Shown here piece after piece: positions 17,220-27,028 of a stretch of 43,237 bases of DNA. The notes under the pieces were generated by a model. It searched no databases. It worked only from the letters and a program-made list of their open reading frames with translations, and had not been told where the DNA came from. A program made the position numbers and the translations under genes. This DNA comes from Thermomicrobiales bacterium (lineage in GTDB: Bacteria; Chloroflexota; Chloroflexia; Thermomicrobiales; UBA6265): NCBI GenBank assembly GCA_023957115.1, contig JAMLHN010000035.1, positions 1-43,237 on the forward strand, read 5' to 3'. The first letter of the stretch is position 1. Each line of letters starts with the position of its first letter.

Positions 17220-17247
17220 AGCCTTCCCAAACCTGCTCTCAGATCTT

Positions 17248-18204
17248 CTAGTTCAGTTTCACTCGCGGATCGAGATAAGCCACCACGATGTCCGACAGCA
17301 TGTTGGTTGTAATTCGTGTGATGACGGCCACGATGACGATGCCTTGCACAACGGGATAGTCCTTGTTGAAAACGGCATCGACAGCCGCCTTGCCGATCCC
17401 TGGAATGGCAAATATTTGTTCGATGATCAACGTTCCACCTAGCAGGGCCCCGAACTGCAAGCCAATAACCGTTACTACTGGCGTCATCGCATTTTTTAGG
17501 GCGTGGCGTCGCATAACGATTGGTTCGGCGAGACCTTTGGCTCGAGCCGTCGTCACGTAATCCTGTCCCAGCACTTCTAGCATCGAAGACCGAGTCAGTC
17601 GCATGGTCTGCGCCATCAGTGCGGACGAGAGCGTGAGCACGGGTAAGACCATGTATCTGAGATTTTCAGCCGGGTTCTCTCGAAATGGCACATAGCCGGA
17701 TGGCGGTAGCCACCCGAGCCGCACCGAAAACATCAAAATCAGCACCAAGGCCAGCCAGAAGTTGGGAACCGAGACCCCGGCCAATGAAACTCCAGTCGTG
17801 ATCGTGTCTTGAAGCGAGTTTCTCCGGTACGCCGAAAAGATCCCAGCTGGAATGGCGACGGCAATAGATACACCCAAGCTCAAAACAGCGAGTTCGAAGG
17901 TGATTGGCAGACGTTCACGAATAATGTCGACCACCGGCTCCCTCGATCTCAGGGAAACCCCGAGATCCCCCTGCAACAGATTCATGAGCCAGCGACCGTA
18001 CTGTTCCGGAATGGATTCATCCAGACCGTATCTGGCGCGCACTCGGTCGATATCTTCCGCCGACATCGATTGAAGGGTGTCGAGCGGAACGAGTAGCGTA
18101 ATTGGATCTCCAGGATTAATGACCTGGAGCGCAAAGACCAGAGCGGAGACTAGGAGCAAGACGGGAATCGCGGCCACGAGCTTCCCAGCTAGATAGCGTG
18201 TCAA
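17248..18204 (-). CDS. ABC transporter permease, DppB/OppB type
   Basis: 318 residues, inner membrane, six hydrophobic segments beginning LVAAIPVLLLVSALVFAL. Diagnostic blocks are NPGDPITLLVP, RYGLDESIPEQYGRWL, and the EAA loop TARAKGLAEPIVMRRHALKN; it ends AYLDPRVKLN. The start is TTG 18204 behind AGGGGG at good spacing. It lies 39 bases after the binding-protein gene and forms the heterodimeric channel with the DppC-type protein. Substrates of such importers are peptides, opines, oligosaccharides or sugar conjugates. Confidence 0.93.
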   Translation of the reverse strand: MTRYLAGKLVAAIPVLLLVSALVFALQVINPGDPITLLVPLDTLQSMSAEDIDRVRARYGLDESIPEQYGRWLMNLLQGDLGVSLRSREPVVDIIRERLPITFELAVLSLGVSIAVAIPAGIFSAYRRNSLQDTITTGVSLAGVSVPNFWLALVLILMFSVRLGWLPPSGYVPFRENPAENLRYMVLPVLTLSSALMAQTMRLTRSSMLEVLGQDYVTTARAKGLAEPIVMRRHALKNAMTPVVTVIGLQFGALLGGTLIIEQIFAIPGIGKAAVDAVFNKDYPVVQGIVIVAVITRITTNMLSDIVVAYLDPRVKLN

Positions 18205-18243
18205 TCGTTCCCCCTGCTCCTAGTTCCGTCCTTCCACTGCTAG

Positions 18244-19836
18244 TTAGGACTCAATCCATGCCCGCTGCCATCCGGCATCGCCAACATGATCCACTTGGAA
18301 GTCATGCACGGAAGTCCTCCACGCTTGGGTGGTCGGAATCCACGCCAATGACGAAAAGGCTTTGTCGGCGATGAGAATCTGTTCGGCTCCTTGCACGAAT
18401 TGAATCTCTTCTGCCTGGTCAGTCGACGCCCTGGCATCGGCAAGCAGGGTATCGAACTCCTCGTTGCACCATTCCGGGAAGTTATAGCCCGCACCACAGG
18501 AAGCAAATGCGAGGCGATTTTCGGGAACCGGATGGATGTATGCAATCCGGTATTGCGCCATCTGCACCGCTCGCCGATCTTGGGTGAGAATCTCGGTGAA
18601 GCGACCCCGATCATACCCCTCGATGGTCATGTCGATGCCGACTTCTGAGACGGTAGCTTGAATTACTTCAAGGAGACGGCTGGCAGAAGCATCGCCCGCT
18701 TCCGGCATGGCCACAAATGTGAACCCGTCGGGATTCCCAGCCTCCTCCAGCTTGGCTCTAGCTCTGTCAAGATCTCGCTGCAACTTCGGGAGCTGATCGT
18801 TAAACGCGTAATTGGACGGCGGAACAAATCCGCCTGTGGCCGTCTCCGCAAGCCCAAAGAACACGGCGCTGTTGAGGGCGTCGTAGTCGATGGCTAAGAG
18901 CAGCGCCTCTCTATTCGCCAATTTGTCGAAGGGCGGATCGACCATATTGAACATGACTCCGACATAGCCCCCCAGTTGCATGCCGACTTCAATGCCGTCG
19001 GTCGACTGCATTGTTTCGACTTCTGCGTCAGGAATGAAGGTCGCCACATCGACCTCACCCTCGGTGAGATTGATCATTCTCACCGTGTCTTCCGGAAGCG
19101 GTTTCCATACGAGACTGTCTGGGTAGGGCCGTTCGGCGTCCCAATAGCCGTCGAAACGAACTTGCGTTAGCTCTGAGCCCTGCCGCCAAGATTCGAAGCT
19201 ATATGGTCCCGAGCCGACAGGATTGAGGGCAAACTCATCCGGCCCCAGCTCTTGGTAGGCGGTCGGCGATACTATGAACTGGTCCGCCAGCGTGGCAAAA
19301 CTGGTGACGTCAGGTTGGGTCAGGAGAAGTCTGATGGTTTGGGGGTCGACGACCTCCGCTCCGGTGAACCGATCTTTTAGAGCCGCCAAGCCGACCTCGG
19401 GATCGAGCCAAAGATTGTCGATGGTCCATTTCACAGCTTCCGCATCACACGGTGTGCCATCATGAAATGTCATTCCCGGACGCAAGGTGAATTGAAGGAC
19501 GCTGCCATCCTCTTGGACCTCCCAGGACTCCGCCATCGACGGGACCCACGCTCCGTCTTCATCGTAGAAGACCAGCGTGTCGAACATGCCTCTCAACACA
19601 TTTCGCTTGGCCCAAGCTCCGCCCGGACCATACGGATCCAAATTCAATGGATCTTCCGTGAGGGCGATGCGAAGTACACCACCTCGCTGAGGCGCCTGGC
19701 CCTCTTGCGCGACAGAGGCGTTGGCTCGTGGAAGCCCAAGCCCCACGCTGGCTGTAGCCGCCGAGTACTGGAGCATCCGTCGACGACTTAGTTGAGGTAT
19801 CGGCTGAAGGACCTGATCGGGTCTTATCTCTCGCAT
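18244..19836 (-). CDS. ABC transporter substrate-binding protein, family 5 (Dpp/Opp type), Tat leader
   Basis: 530 residues. The N-terminus has a twin-arginine leader, LSRRRMLQYSAATAS (residues 18-32), so it is exported folded. The family-5 signature region is visible at WEVQEDGSVLQFTLRPGMTFHDGTPCDAEAVKW (about 105-137), and GPYSFESWRQGSELT belongs to the second lobe. AAGGAG lies seven bases before the ATG. It delivers the cluster's substrate to the two permeases downstream. Ligand specificity cannot be read, but the presence of sulfatases, a ceramidase-like hydrolase and sugar dehydrogenases argues for a glycan- or sugar-conjugate ligand rather than a plain peptide. Confidence 0.92.
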   Translation of the reverse strand: MREIRPDQVLQPIPQLSRRRMLQYSAATASVGLGLPRANASVAQEGQAPQRGGVLRIALTEDPLNLDPYGPGGAWAKRNVLRGMFDTLVFYDEDGAWVPSMAESWEVQEDGSVLQFTLRPGMTFHDGTPCDAEAVKWTIDNLWLDPEVGLAALKDRFTGAEVVDPQTIRLLLTQPDVTSFATLADQFIVSPTAYQELGPDEFALNPVGSGPYSFESWRQGSELTQVRFDGYWDAERPYPDSLVWKPLPEDTVRMINLTEGEVDVATFIPDAEVETMQSTDGIEVGMQLGGYVGVMFNMVDPPFDKLANREALLLAIDYDALNSAVFFGLAETATGGFVPPSNYAFNDQLPKLQRDLDRARAKLEEAGNPDGFTFVAMPEAGDASASRLLEVIQATVSEVGIDMTIEGYDRGRFTEILTQDRRAVQMAQYRIAYIHPVPENRLAFASCGAGYNFPEWCNEEFDTLLADARASTDQAEEIQFVQGAEQILIADKAFSSLAWIPTTQAWRTSVHDFQVDHVGDAGWQRAWIES

Positions 19837-19961
19837 GCGGTACTCCTTTCATCGGCCTGAGCTGTCATGCCACGCACGACTCAGCAAGCCAAGTAGGTCT
19901 GCACGTAACATTGCCGAATCGACCTTCACCTCCCTTCATGTTGACAGTCCATAGGAGCGAT

Positions 19962-21224
19962 TCACCGGGACGGTTCGCTCGCGGATTCGTTCCACTCCAG
20001 GTTGTTGATCATTTCGCTGATGCAGGCGAGTACGGCCTCGCCCGCGCCCTCTGGCACTTGGGTTCGACTCCATTCCGGCGGGTCTCCCAAATGCTTCTCC
20101 ACTCCATATCCGCCCCACGGATACGATTGTTCGGTGGGGACATAGCCGACGGAACTGTTGGAGTAGCCGACCATGTAGGTCTGCTCGGCCGGCGATGATT
20201 CTCTGAGCTGCAACTGAAACTCGACGAAGAACTCACCGGGCACAAAAGCAATGGCTACTCCGCCCAGACGAAGCACATCGATTTCGATCCTCGTTGCCAG
20301 TGAAGGATCCATTCGATTGGGAAAGCTGAGGGTTTTCTGAACGACTTCAAAGCGCGCCGGTTGCGAAACACTCGGTCCTTGTTCTGGAGCGGATCTCAAG
20401 AATTGGTACGCTGGCATGGTGGCCCGGCCCAATTCGACGCCCATCCGGTCTACCTCATTCCAATTCATCTGCATCGCGAGTTTGGGGTGGATGTTGCCGG
20501 CAGCGCCATTTAGGAAAAGTGCTTGGACGCCCCCTCCAATTGACTGCTCCAGATACGCTCGCAAACGTCCGGGAAAGTCAGCGGTAAATTCCAAGTTCTT
20601 CGGTCCCATGATGAGCGGATGGGCGGTGTAGATCACCACAACGGCAATCGGCTCACGATTTACCGAATCGATGCGAAGGATGCCGATCGTCGAGTCGGTT
20701 GGTCCATCCGCACCCGTAGGAGGTTCGCTGTGCATCAGGGTCATCTGGCCATCAACGACCACACGTCGATTAAAAGTCAGCTCGGCAGTGCCAAACGATG
20801 CGCCCATCCAGGCCGGTTGCAGCGAAGCAAATGCTCGGACGACGGATATGGCAATCGCCTCGACCATCTTGTCAGTCCACGGCTCCCCTAGATTCACCAC
20901 GGGACCGTGATGTGTATGGGAGGCTGAAATGAGGATGGTGGCGGTTGCCAAGCTTGATTCGAGCTCGGCGACTCGGGTGCGTATTGCCGAAACCGCATCT
21001 TCCGGAATGACACACAGGTCAACTGCGCAAATCGCGGCAATGGACCCGTTTGCCTGAAGAACCAGGGTTGTAGCGGTGATCGGATCATGCACTCGGGTCG
21101 CGCGACGCGGCACCCGTTCCTCGGGGCGTGCATGGGCGTTTTGCGGAAAGGCGTACATTGGCTCTCCAATGCCTGGAGAGATATCCACCCGGTCGACCCC
21201 GGCTAGCCATGTGTTTGAAGTCAT
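19962..21224 (-). CDS. Neutral/alkaline ceramidase-like (amide) hydrolase domain protein
   Basis: 420 residues resembling the N-terminal catalytic domain of neutral/alkaline non-lysosomal ceramidase, a zinc amidase that splits fatty acid from sphingosine. Seen are the opening GVDRVDISPGIGEPM, the metal motif ISASHTHHGPVV (about residue 120), FNRRVVVDGQMT, AHPLIMGPKNLEFTADFPG, and LFLNGAAGNIHP. True ceramidases are near 650-700 residues and exported; this one lacks a signal peptide and the C-terminal domain, so a small imported amide or N-acyl substrate is more likely than a lipid. Its ATG overlaps the stop of the frameshifted aminotransferase gene (ATGA). Reaction is inferred from family only. 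Confidence 0.8.
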   Translation of the reverse strand: MTSNTWLAGVDRVDISPGIGEPMYAFPQNAHARPEERVPRRATRVHDPITATTLVLQANGSIAAICAVDLCVIPEDAVSAIRTRVAELESSLATATILISASHTHHGPVVNLGEPWTDKMVEAIAISVVRAFASLQPAWMGASFGTAELTFNRRVVVDGQMTLMHSEPPTGADGPTDSTIGILRIDSVNREPIAVVVIYTAHPLIMGPKNLEFTADFPGRLRAYLEQSIGGGVQALFLNGAAGNIHPKLAMQMNWNEVDRMGVELGRATMPAYQFLRSAPEQGPSVSQPARFEVVQKTLSFPNRMDPSLATRIEIDVLRLGGVAIAFVPGEFFVEFQLQLRESSPAEQTYMVGYSNSSVGYVPTEQSYPWGGYGVEKHLGDPPEWSRTQVPEGAGEAVLACISEMINNLEWNESASEPSR

Positions 21225-22532
21225 GCCGCCTCCGAGGTTGCATCAGGGTGCATAACGCGCTTGACGTCGATGCTTCGCAACTCATCCATGTTGTCGCGCA
21301 GCTTAGTGATCGCATTGAGAATTTGATCCATGTCCGCGACATCTCCCAAGAAGTACTTGTGAGAGATATCGAGGGATTCTGTTAAGTGGATGCGCTCCGT
21401 TTCGGGGCAGGAGATGTCCCGGTAGTTTATTTGCCGCGGGTTGTATGAGCTGTGAAACGGGAACCCTCCAGGACCCCACTTTCCCGAACGGAAATAGCTG
21501 AACCAGTACAGCGTTTGGTGACGCCTATTCCCATTGGAATACCTTCAGCCGTCATTGCCGTTTGAAACTGATCACGATTCACGCCATCCCACTCGTCCGG
21601 AACGAACTTGAAGTGCCAACGATAGGGGTTCCCACCCCTACCTCATTCGGAATGTCAAGTCCTTTGACCCCCGGCATCTCGTCCATTTGTCGTCCGAGAT
21701 ACCGAACGTTGTGATTGCGCTGTTGGGCTTGATCTTCGATGCGCGTCAAGGCGCACAGGCCGATGGCCGCTTCCCACTCCGAGAGACGAATGGTTGTAGC
21801 CGGGTAGACGTGGTCAGGACTAACGGCTCCCGGTGTTCTTCCCATATGCTGATATGATTTGCACCGCTCTATAAGATCAGCGTCGTTCGAGCAAATCACA
21901 CCACCTTCGCCCACAGCGAATGTCTTGGCCGACATGATGCTGTACGCGGAAATGTCCGCCCACGCTCCTGCCTTCTTGCCCTTAAACGCCGATCCCTGGG
22001 CGTGAGAACAGTCACTCACGAGCGCAATACCGTGTCGGTCGGCAATTTGCCGAAGCACCTCAGTATCTGCCGGCATACCCCCGAGATCGACGGCGATGAT
22101 TGCTACTGTGCGGGAGGTGATCGCGGCCTCAACCGCAGCCGGGCTAATGGTGTAGGTCGCGGGATCGATATCCACCAGGATAGGAATCGCATTTACCCGT
22201 GCAACACAAGCGGCGCTGGCAATGTAGGTTGCTGCCGGAACGATGACCTCATCGCCGACCTCTACGCCAAGGGCCACCAAAGCCGCCTCGAGCGCCACAG
22301 TGCCTGTTGAAACTGCCAAGCCGTATTCTTGATCGTGATACCTTGCAAACGCCTGCTCAAACTGAACCAGCTTGCTTTCTGGCAGTCGATGAAAATCCCA
22401 CCCGGCCATTCCCCACCGGCCACTTTCCAAGACATCGATGAGGGCTGTCTTCTCGGTGTCGTCCCAAATTGGCCATGCGCTGCCTATTGGGTTCGGAATC
22501 GCCTTAGTTCCGCCATTAATCGCTAGATTCAC
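21221..22532 (-). pseudogene. DegT/DnrJ/EryC1-type PLP aminotransferase with two frameshifts
   Basis: Reading on the minus strand from GTG 22532 (AAGGAGG upstream), the N-terminal 300 residues are intact: GTVALEAALVALGVEVGDEVIVPAATY, VSDCSHAQGSAFKGKKAGAW, and SAKTFAVGEGG with the PLP lysine. The frame stops at 21579, but homology continues in other frames: WHFKFVPDEWDGVNRDQF after a shift near 21630, then LYWFSYFRSGKWGPGGF after a second near 21510. The rebuilt frame ends at TGA 21221, overlapping the next ATG. Each shift looks like one missing base; the first is in a run of four C. 1312 + 2 bases gives 438 codons, a normal length. Either a decayed gene or sequencing errors. The family transfers amino groups to keto sugars or keto cyclitols. 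Confidence 0.85.
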
Positions 22533-22584
22533 AGGAACTTCCTCCTTACGCTTCCGAATGGTCCATGCGCTTCAACTTGCGTTC

Positions 22585-23667
22585 TCAGGTAGGTCTGGGG
22601 GGAGCCGTCGAGGCTCGATCAACGAATTCCGTTTCAAGTTCAAGAAGCTGCGGTGAATCTGGCAGCGAACGTTGATTGCCCGAAAGGGTCACCAGCAATT
22701 CGATCGACGTTTCCATCAGCCGCTCGAATGGTTGGGCGACCGCCGAAATTGGTGGGTAGAGCATGGAGGCATGGGTGTCGTCAAAACTGACAAGGCTCAT
22801 TTCATCAGGAACTCGGATATTCCTTGCATACAGCGCACGCAACGCTCCCATGCACAAGACATCCGACGCGGCAAAAACGGCCGTCGGTCGATCAGTCATG
22901 TCGAGGAGGCGATTCATGAGCCGCTCTCCTTCATCGATTGAATAGGCGTTGCCGAGCAGTATCAGTTTGTTCGATAGAGGTATGTTCGTGAGGTCCAGCG
23001 CCGACTTGAAGGCATCTAGTCGCCGCAACTCAACTTCATGGCGGTCGCCATTTCCTAGGTAGGCAATGTTCTGATGCCCCAAGTCAGCCAGATGCTCGAT
23101 TGCCGAGGTCACCCCGCTGGATGGGTCGACCGTCGCAATTGCTGTTTGCACATCACAAAGAGGCCTGAGCAACTGAACGACCGGGATGCCCATGTCCACG
23201 ACCCGCTGAACGTCGGCTGAGCTCGCGGGTGCGTCATAGAGAACGCCATCTGGTCTCCGGCTCAGTAAGAATTCAATCGGGTCTGTAGCCTCTTCTCCAA
23301 TGATTATTTCGGGACCGACCTCCAGGGCGTGGAGGCCCTGCTTGGCAGTCATTCGGGTGAAACAAAGAGATAACTGATAGGTCAGATGGTAGTAGCCAGG
23401 GTCCGAATGGCGGTGCCGCGGAACGTAGGCGATCGTTCCGCTCCGCTGCTGGCGCAGTGCTTGGGCTACGGGATTCGGGGAGTAGCCGAGCTGCTTGGCG
23501 GCTTCGAGCACTCGGCGCTTCGTCGTATCCGACGTTCGGATCTTTCCTTCTCGACCGCTCAAAACCACGGAAACATTCGCTCGCGACACACCAGCAAGCT
23601 CGGCAACGTCTTTACTCGTTGCGACTCGACGACCGGCCATTGTTTGTTTGAGGTTGTGCGATGTCAT
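22585..23667 (-). CDS. LacI family transcriptional regulator
   Basis: 360 residues. N-terminal LacI helix-turn-helix VATSKDVAELAGVSRANVSVVLSG (about residues 15-38), hinge region ending GYSPNPVAQALR, then a periplasmic-binding-protein-like ligand domain with ATVDPSSGVTSAIEHLADLGH and the typical AVFAASDVLCMGALRAL and PDEMSLVSFDD blocks. The ATG at 23667 is preferred to a TTG two codons upstream; neither has a good ribosome site, and Met at 23637 is also possible. It lies 52 bases ahead of the aminotransferase and so probably leads the cluster A operon, controlling itself, the operon and the divergent sulfatase from the 266-base region upstream. Inducer probably a sugar-like compound. Confidence 0.92.
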   Translation of the reverse strand: MTSHNLKQTMAGRRVATSKDVAELAGVSRANVSVVLSGREGKIRTSDTTKRRVLEAAKQLGYSPNPVAQALRQQRSGTIAYVPRHRHSDPGYYHLTYQLSLCFTRMTAKQGLHALEVGPEIIIGEEATDPIEFLLSRRPDGVLYDAPASSADVQRVVDMGIPVVQLLRPLCDVQTAIATVDPSSGVTSAIEHLADLGHQNIAYLGNGDRHEVELRRLDAFKSALDLTNIPLSNKLILLGNAYSIDEGERLMNRLLDMTDRPTAVFAASDVLCMGALRALYARNIRVPDEMSLVSFDDTHASMLYPPISAVAQPFERLMETSIELLVTLSGNQRSLPDSPQLLELETEFVDRASTAPPRPT

Positions 23668-23933
23668 AGACAAGCTGCCGCGCGCAGAATTGATTTATCG
23701 TGCCATGTGACTCGATTAATCATCTTTCACCCGGTATCCTCTTGTCAAGCATCGCCTTCGAACCCAGGTGGCAAGACCTGTTTCAATACAGGCAGAGCGA
23801 ACTTCGGAGGCAAAATTCGAGATCCAAGAATCGAGCTGAGCGCCGAGCATGGTGGCCGGAGGGTCGCGAAACGCCCCCTGTCGCCGCCTGCGCCTCGACT
23901 CTGCGGTAGAGAACAAGAAAAGGTGGAAAATCA
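23668..23933. promoter_or_regulatory. Divergent control region of cluster A with possible LacI-type operator
   Basis: This 266-base gap separates the LacI gene from the plus-strand sulfatase. The only clear palindrome is GATTAATC at 23714-23721, inside an AT-rich patch; size and position suit a LacI-family operator, but these usually have a central CG, which is absent here. No convincing -35/-10 pair could be fixed by eye. An operator call is tentative. Confidence 0.35.
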
Positions 23934-25292
23934 ATGCTGAAACCGAACGTCCTTTACATACACTCACATGACACGGGACGATTCGTTCAGCCGTATGGCC
24001 AACCTGTAGCCTCTCCGCACCTGCAGGCTCTAGCAGAGGAGGGAATGACCTTCCGCAACGCATTTAGTGCGGCGCCTACGTGTTCGGCCAGTCGGGCCGC
24101 GCTCTTGACCGGACAAAGCGCTCATTCATCCGGAATGCTTTCGTTGGCGACCGTCGGTACTGGTATTCCCCGTCCGAACGAGCATATTGCTAATTATTTG
24201 CGTAACGAAGCAGGATACACGTGTGTCCTGAGCGGATTCGAACACGTGTCTGGGCAATCAGATCCCGAATCAGGCGCCGCCTATCTTGGGTATGACAGAT
24301 TCGTTGGTCGCAACGTATCCGGATTCACCGACTTCGAGAACGGGGCTGAGCAAGCCACGGTCGACTTCCTGCAAAACCATCCGCCGCAGCCGTTCTTCAT
24401 TGATGTGGGTTTCCTGGAAACGCATAGAGTCAACATGCGGAACGTAAATGGGGCCTTCAGCGAAGATGGCCAGCAAGGGGACGGCCGTTACACCTCTGCG
24501 ATTTCTCCGCTGCCAGACAGACCGGAGATTCGCAGCGACGTGGCAGATCTGGAATGTGCCGTTCAGCGTCTCGACCGTAAGATTGGCAACGTCCTGGATG
24601 CGCTCAAGCAAACCGGCCTTGCTGAAAACACGCTAATCATCTGCACGACGGACCACGGACTTCCATTCCCAGAAATGAAATGCACCCTTTATGACCGTGG
24701 CATTGGTGTCTTTCTAATCATGAAGGGGCCCGGTGGATTCCAGGGCGGCCTGGTCAGCGACGCACTCGTATCTCAGATTGATATTTTTCCCACTATCTGC
24801 GACGTGGTTGGCATCCCACGTCCGGCCTGGATTGAAGGGACCTCGCTGCTGCCGTTGGCGAACGGCGAGTCTGAGGCGATCCGCGACTCGGTCTTTGCAG
24901 AAGTCAATTGGCACGTCGCCTATGAACCGCAACGGGCGATTAGAACAGACTCGTGGAAGTACATCTTGAATTATCCTGCGGATTCCTCTGTTCTTTGGCC
25001 CGCTCTTGACACCTCGTCCGAACTCTTATCTTGGGCCGAGAAGGGGTGGCCCAATTGCGATCCCAGTCCCTCAAAGGATATCTGCGAGCAACTTGATTGG
25101 CATCTCAGAAGTAAGGACGGAGAAGAGTTGTACGATCTGAACTCAGATAGCCTTGAATCGCGGAACGTATCCCAGAGGCCCGAATTTGCGGAGATTAAGC
25201 TAAATCTTCGCCAACGGCTACTTGCCTGGATGAGAGATACCAACGATCCACTGCTGCAACTTGAAAGCGATGCCTCGCCAGACTTAGAGTGA
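23934..25292 (+). CDS. Sulfatase (formylglycine type), N-sulfoglucosamine-sulfatase-like
   Basis: 452 residues. Active-site Cys50 lies in PTCSASRAALLTGQS; the usual C-x-P-S-R has Ala in place of Pro, a variant seen in the heparan N-sulfatase-like branch. The opening NVLYIHSHDTGRFVQPYG supplies the first metal Asp; CTTDHGLPFPEMKCTLYDRG carries the second metal pair and a substrate-binding Lys. There is no signal peptide, so it acts in the cytoplasm. It is divergent from the LacI gene and shares its control region. With the first sulfatase it suggests a substrate bearing two kinds of sulfate, possibly an O-sulfate and an N-sulfate. Specificity is inference. Confidence 0.9.
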   Translation: MLKPNVLYIHSHDTGRFVQPYGQPVASPHLQALAEEGMTFRNAFSAAPTCSASRAALLTGQSAHSSGMLSLATVGTGIPRPNEHIANYLRNEAGYTCVLSGFEHVSGQSDPESGAAYLGYDRFVGRNVSGFTDFENGAEQATVDFLQNHPPQPFFIDVGFLETHRVNMRNVNGAFSEDGQQGDGRYTSAISPLPDRPEIRSDVADLECAVQRLDRKIGNVLDALKQTGLAENTLIICTTDHGLPFPEMKCTLYDRGIGVFLIMKGPGGFQGGLVSDALVSQIDIFPTICDVVGIPRPAWIEGTSLLPLANGESEAIRDSVFAEVNWHVAYEPQRAIRTDSWKYILNYPADSSVLWPALDTSSELLSWAEKGWPNCDPSPSKDICEQLDWHLRSKDGEELYDLNSDSLESRNVSQRPEFAEIKLNLRQRLLAWMRDTNDPLLQLESDASPDLE

Positions 25293-25908
25293 ACTCGTGT
25301 CATCAGTGAGTATTGAGTCGCAATCAAATTCGGTGATAGGTACCCATTTTAACGCCTATTTTGTTTACAATTCTTCATCCCTTGATAGGTGGACTACTGG
25401 CGGCTACGCGGAAATTGATTCGCCACACTGGATGGAGTCTGCCCAAAACCGGGCGTAAAGTTCGCAAAGCCATCCGTGCCCAAGGCTGGCATCCTATCGG
25501 CCACCTGGGGTATCGGGCGCTACGAGCACAGCTGTTGCGTGGCGATCACCTCAGTCGAGAATTGACCTAGCCCTTCTCGCACCGATCTGACTTATCCACC
25601 CGTTGCCACATCCCAGTCAGCGCTCCAACTGCCTTGCAGACAACAGCACACACGCTGCAAAGACGGGCGCAAGGCGGTAAGTGGCCTTATCGGGAAACAA
25701 CCGAAAACCGAGCGTACGCACGTGCCAGTAGCTCGGTGGATGGCGCGCTTGGCTCGGAGAAAGTAGTCGCGCGTACGAGTGAGGCGGGACGCCTTTCTCC
25801 CGACCAAGGGGCTCGCTCCATCAGGCTGCGCCGTCTGAGGGGGCGAGAGATACCGTCAACTCTGCTCGCTGGATCGCGCGCGCCAACAAGTCCATTATCA
25901 TTCAACTA

Positions 25909-26395
25909 TCACGACCGCGGACGTCGCTCTATCCCTTTTCCAATGGCGCTCGCTCGCATGGCGACGCCACGCTTATGAAGCACTCGTTGGATCGTGCCGA
26001 AGGAAGAGCAGAGCTGTTCCGCGACTTGCCTGATCGGGAGCCCAGATTCATAGAGCCTCATTGCTTCCTCGGCGACCTCCGACGTGATCCCTTGCACTCG
26101 CAACGCAACGCCTTCACCCAGGGAGGAGTCGGTGGAGCCCACTCCTTGAGATGCCGTACTCCATGCTAAGCGCTCGAATTGTTTCTCCAGCAATGTATCG
26201 AGCAACGAGTTTTTCGATCTCTTGGGAAGAGAATCGTCGCCGAAGGTTCCTGGGAGGGACTTGAGCAGAGGCGTTCGATGAGGTCAGCAGTTGACTCGTC
26301 TGGATCTGCTGGACCAGCCGCTCCAATTCTCGGGGACTGGGAGGCGATAAGGCAGGTTTGTTCGAGTGTCGGTCTACTGCGTGTACTAACGGCAT
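25909..26395 (-). pseudogene. Small double helix-turn-helix protein, frameshifted
   Basis: Two frames on the minus strand join into one protein of about 162 residues. The first part has RFSSQEIEKLVARYIAGETI and EYGISRSGLHRLL, the second has GITSEVAEEAMRLYESGLPI and EQLCSSFGTIQRVLHKRGV: two successive helix-turn-helix repeats of the type found beside site-specific recombinases and in small DNA-binding proteins. The frame breaks near 26118 at CTCCTCCCTGGG; removing one C restores it. The repeats are otherwise well kept, so the break is recent or a sequencing error. No recombinase catalytic domain is visible nearby. Confidence 0.7.
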
Positions 26396-26776
26396 ACCAG
26401 ACTTGACTTACTCAAACAGGTGCTCAGCAAATTCGAGTTGGACACAGGTGATAGCAAGAACCAAGTAACGCCCAAAGCTCTGCATCTGCATGTGACCGAA
26501 GTCCCAACCGAGGGATGTGAGTCAAGCTCTGGGGAGAGATAGGCCCTCACCGGCTCGAAACGCGGATTTCGATGCGCGACTCGCTCTCGTTTCACCGCCT
26601 ATGTTCCCATCGACGAACGACCTCTTGAAATCCGTGATTTGGCCTGAACCTACCCGCCTCAAGACTCCCAGCACCACAATCATTCGCTGCCTCGCCTCGC
26701 AAATTGGCCACGCCGGCTCGTTCGCCCAGCTCGGGTCATCTCATGCCCGGTTGCCCTGAGCGACACATGATCAGTA

Positions 26777-26821
26777 GGCCAAATTGATCAGGCAATCTGA
26801 GAAATGGCGCTGAATTTGGCC
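26777..26821. repeat. Inverted repeat GGCCAAATT...AATTTGGCC
   Basis: A perfect 9-base inverted repeat (26777-26785 and 26813-26821) encloses 27 bases. It is not followed by T residues, so a terminator is unlikely. It could be a regulatory palindrome or a relic of a small mobile element in the gene-poor scar. Confidence 0.5.
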
Positions 26822-26979
26822 ACAACGGATGACATCACGTTCTGGCGGCGCCTCGCGAGGCGATGAGGGTTGCGAGGACACCAGACCAGAGACCCCCTCG
26901 CTCTTCATGCATTGCTCTACAGTGGTTGCAGGATGGCTTGCCTGCCTTCCCGAAGGCTTGCGAACTCGGAGCACTCGCT

Positions 26980-27028
26980 GCGGCGGGGAGAGCTCTCCCC
27001 GTCGCTTCGCTCCGGTCGGGATGACGGG
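26980..27028. repeat. Palindrome plus REP-like dispersed repeat
   Basis: GGGGAGAGCTCTCCCC (26985-27000) is a perfect 16-base palindrome, extended by imperfect pairing on both sides. It runs straight into CGCTTCGCTCCGGTCGGGATGACG, which resembles the second copy at 39329-39351 (shared TTCGCTTCG/TTCACTTCG-like core and GAATGAC/GGATGAC end). Such sequences are common intergenic repeats in many bacterial genomes. It lies 20-70 bases beyond the stop of the SelA-like gene and may stabilise the 3' end of the cluster B transcript. Confidence 0.55.

Noticed and set aside
21225..21578. Separate small gene between the ceramidase-like gene and the truncated aminotransferase frame
   Set aside because: The sequence here is the continuation of the aminotransferase in shifted frames, as shown by family motifs and the overlapping stop codon.
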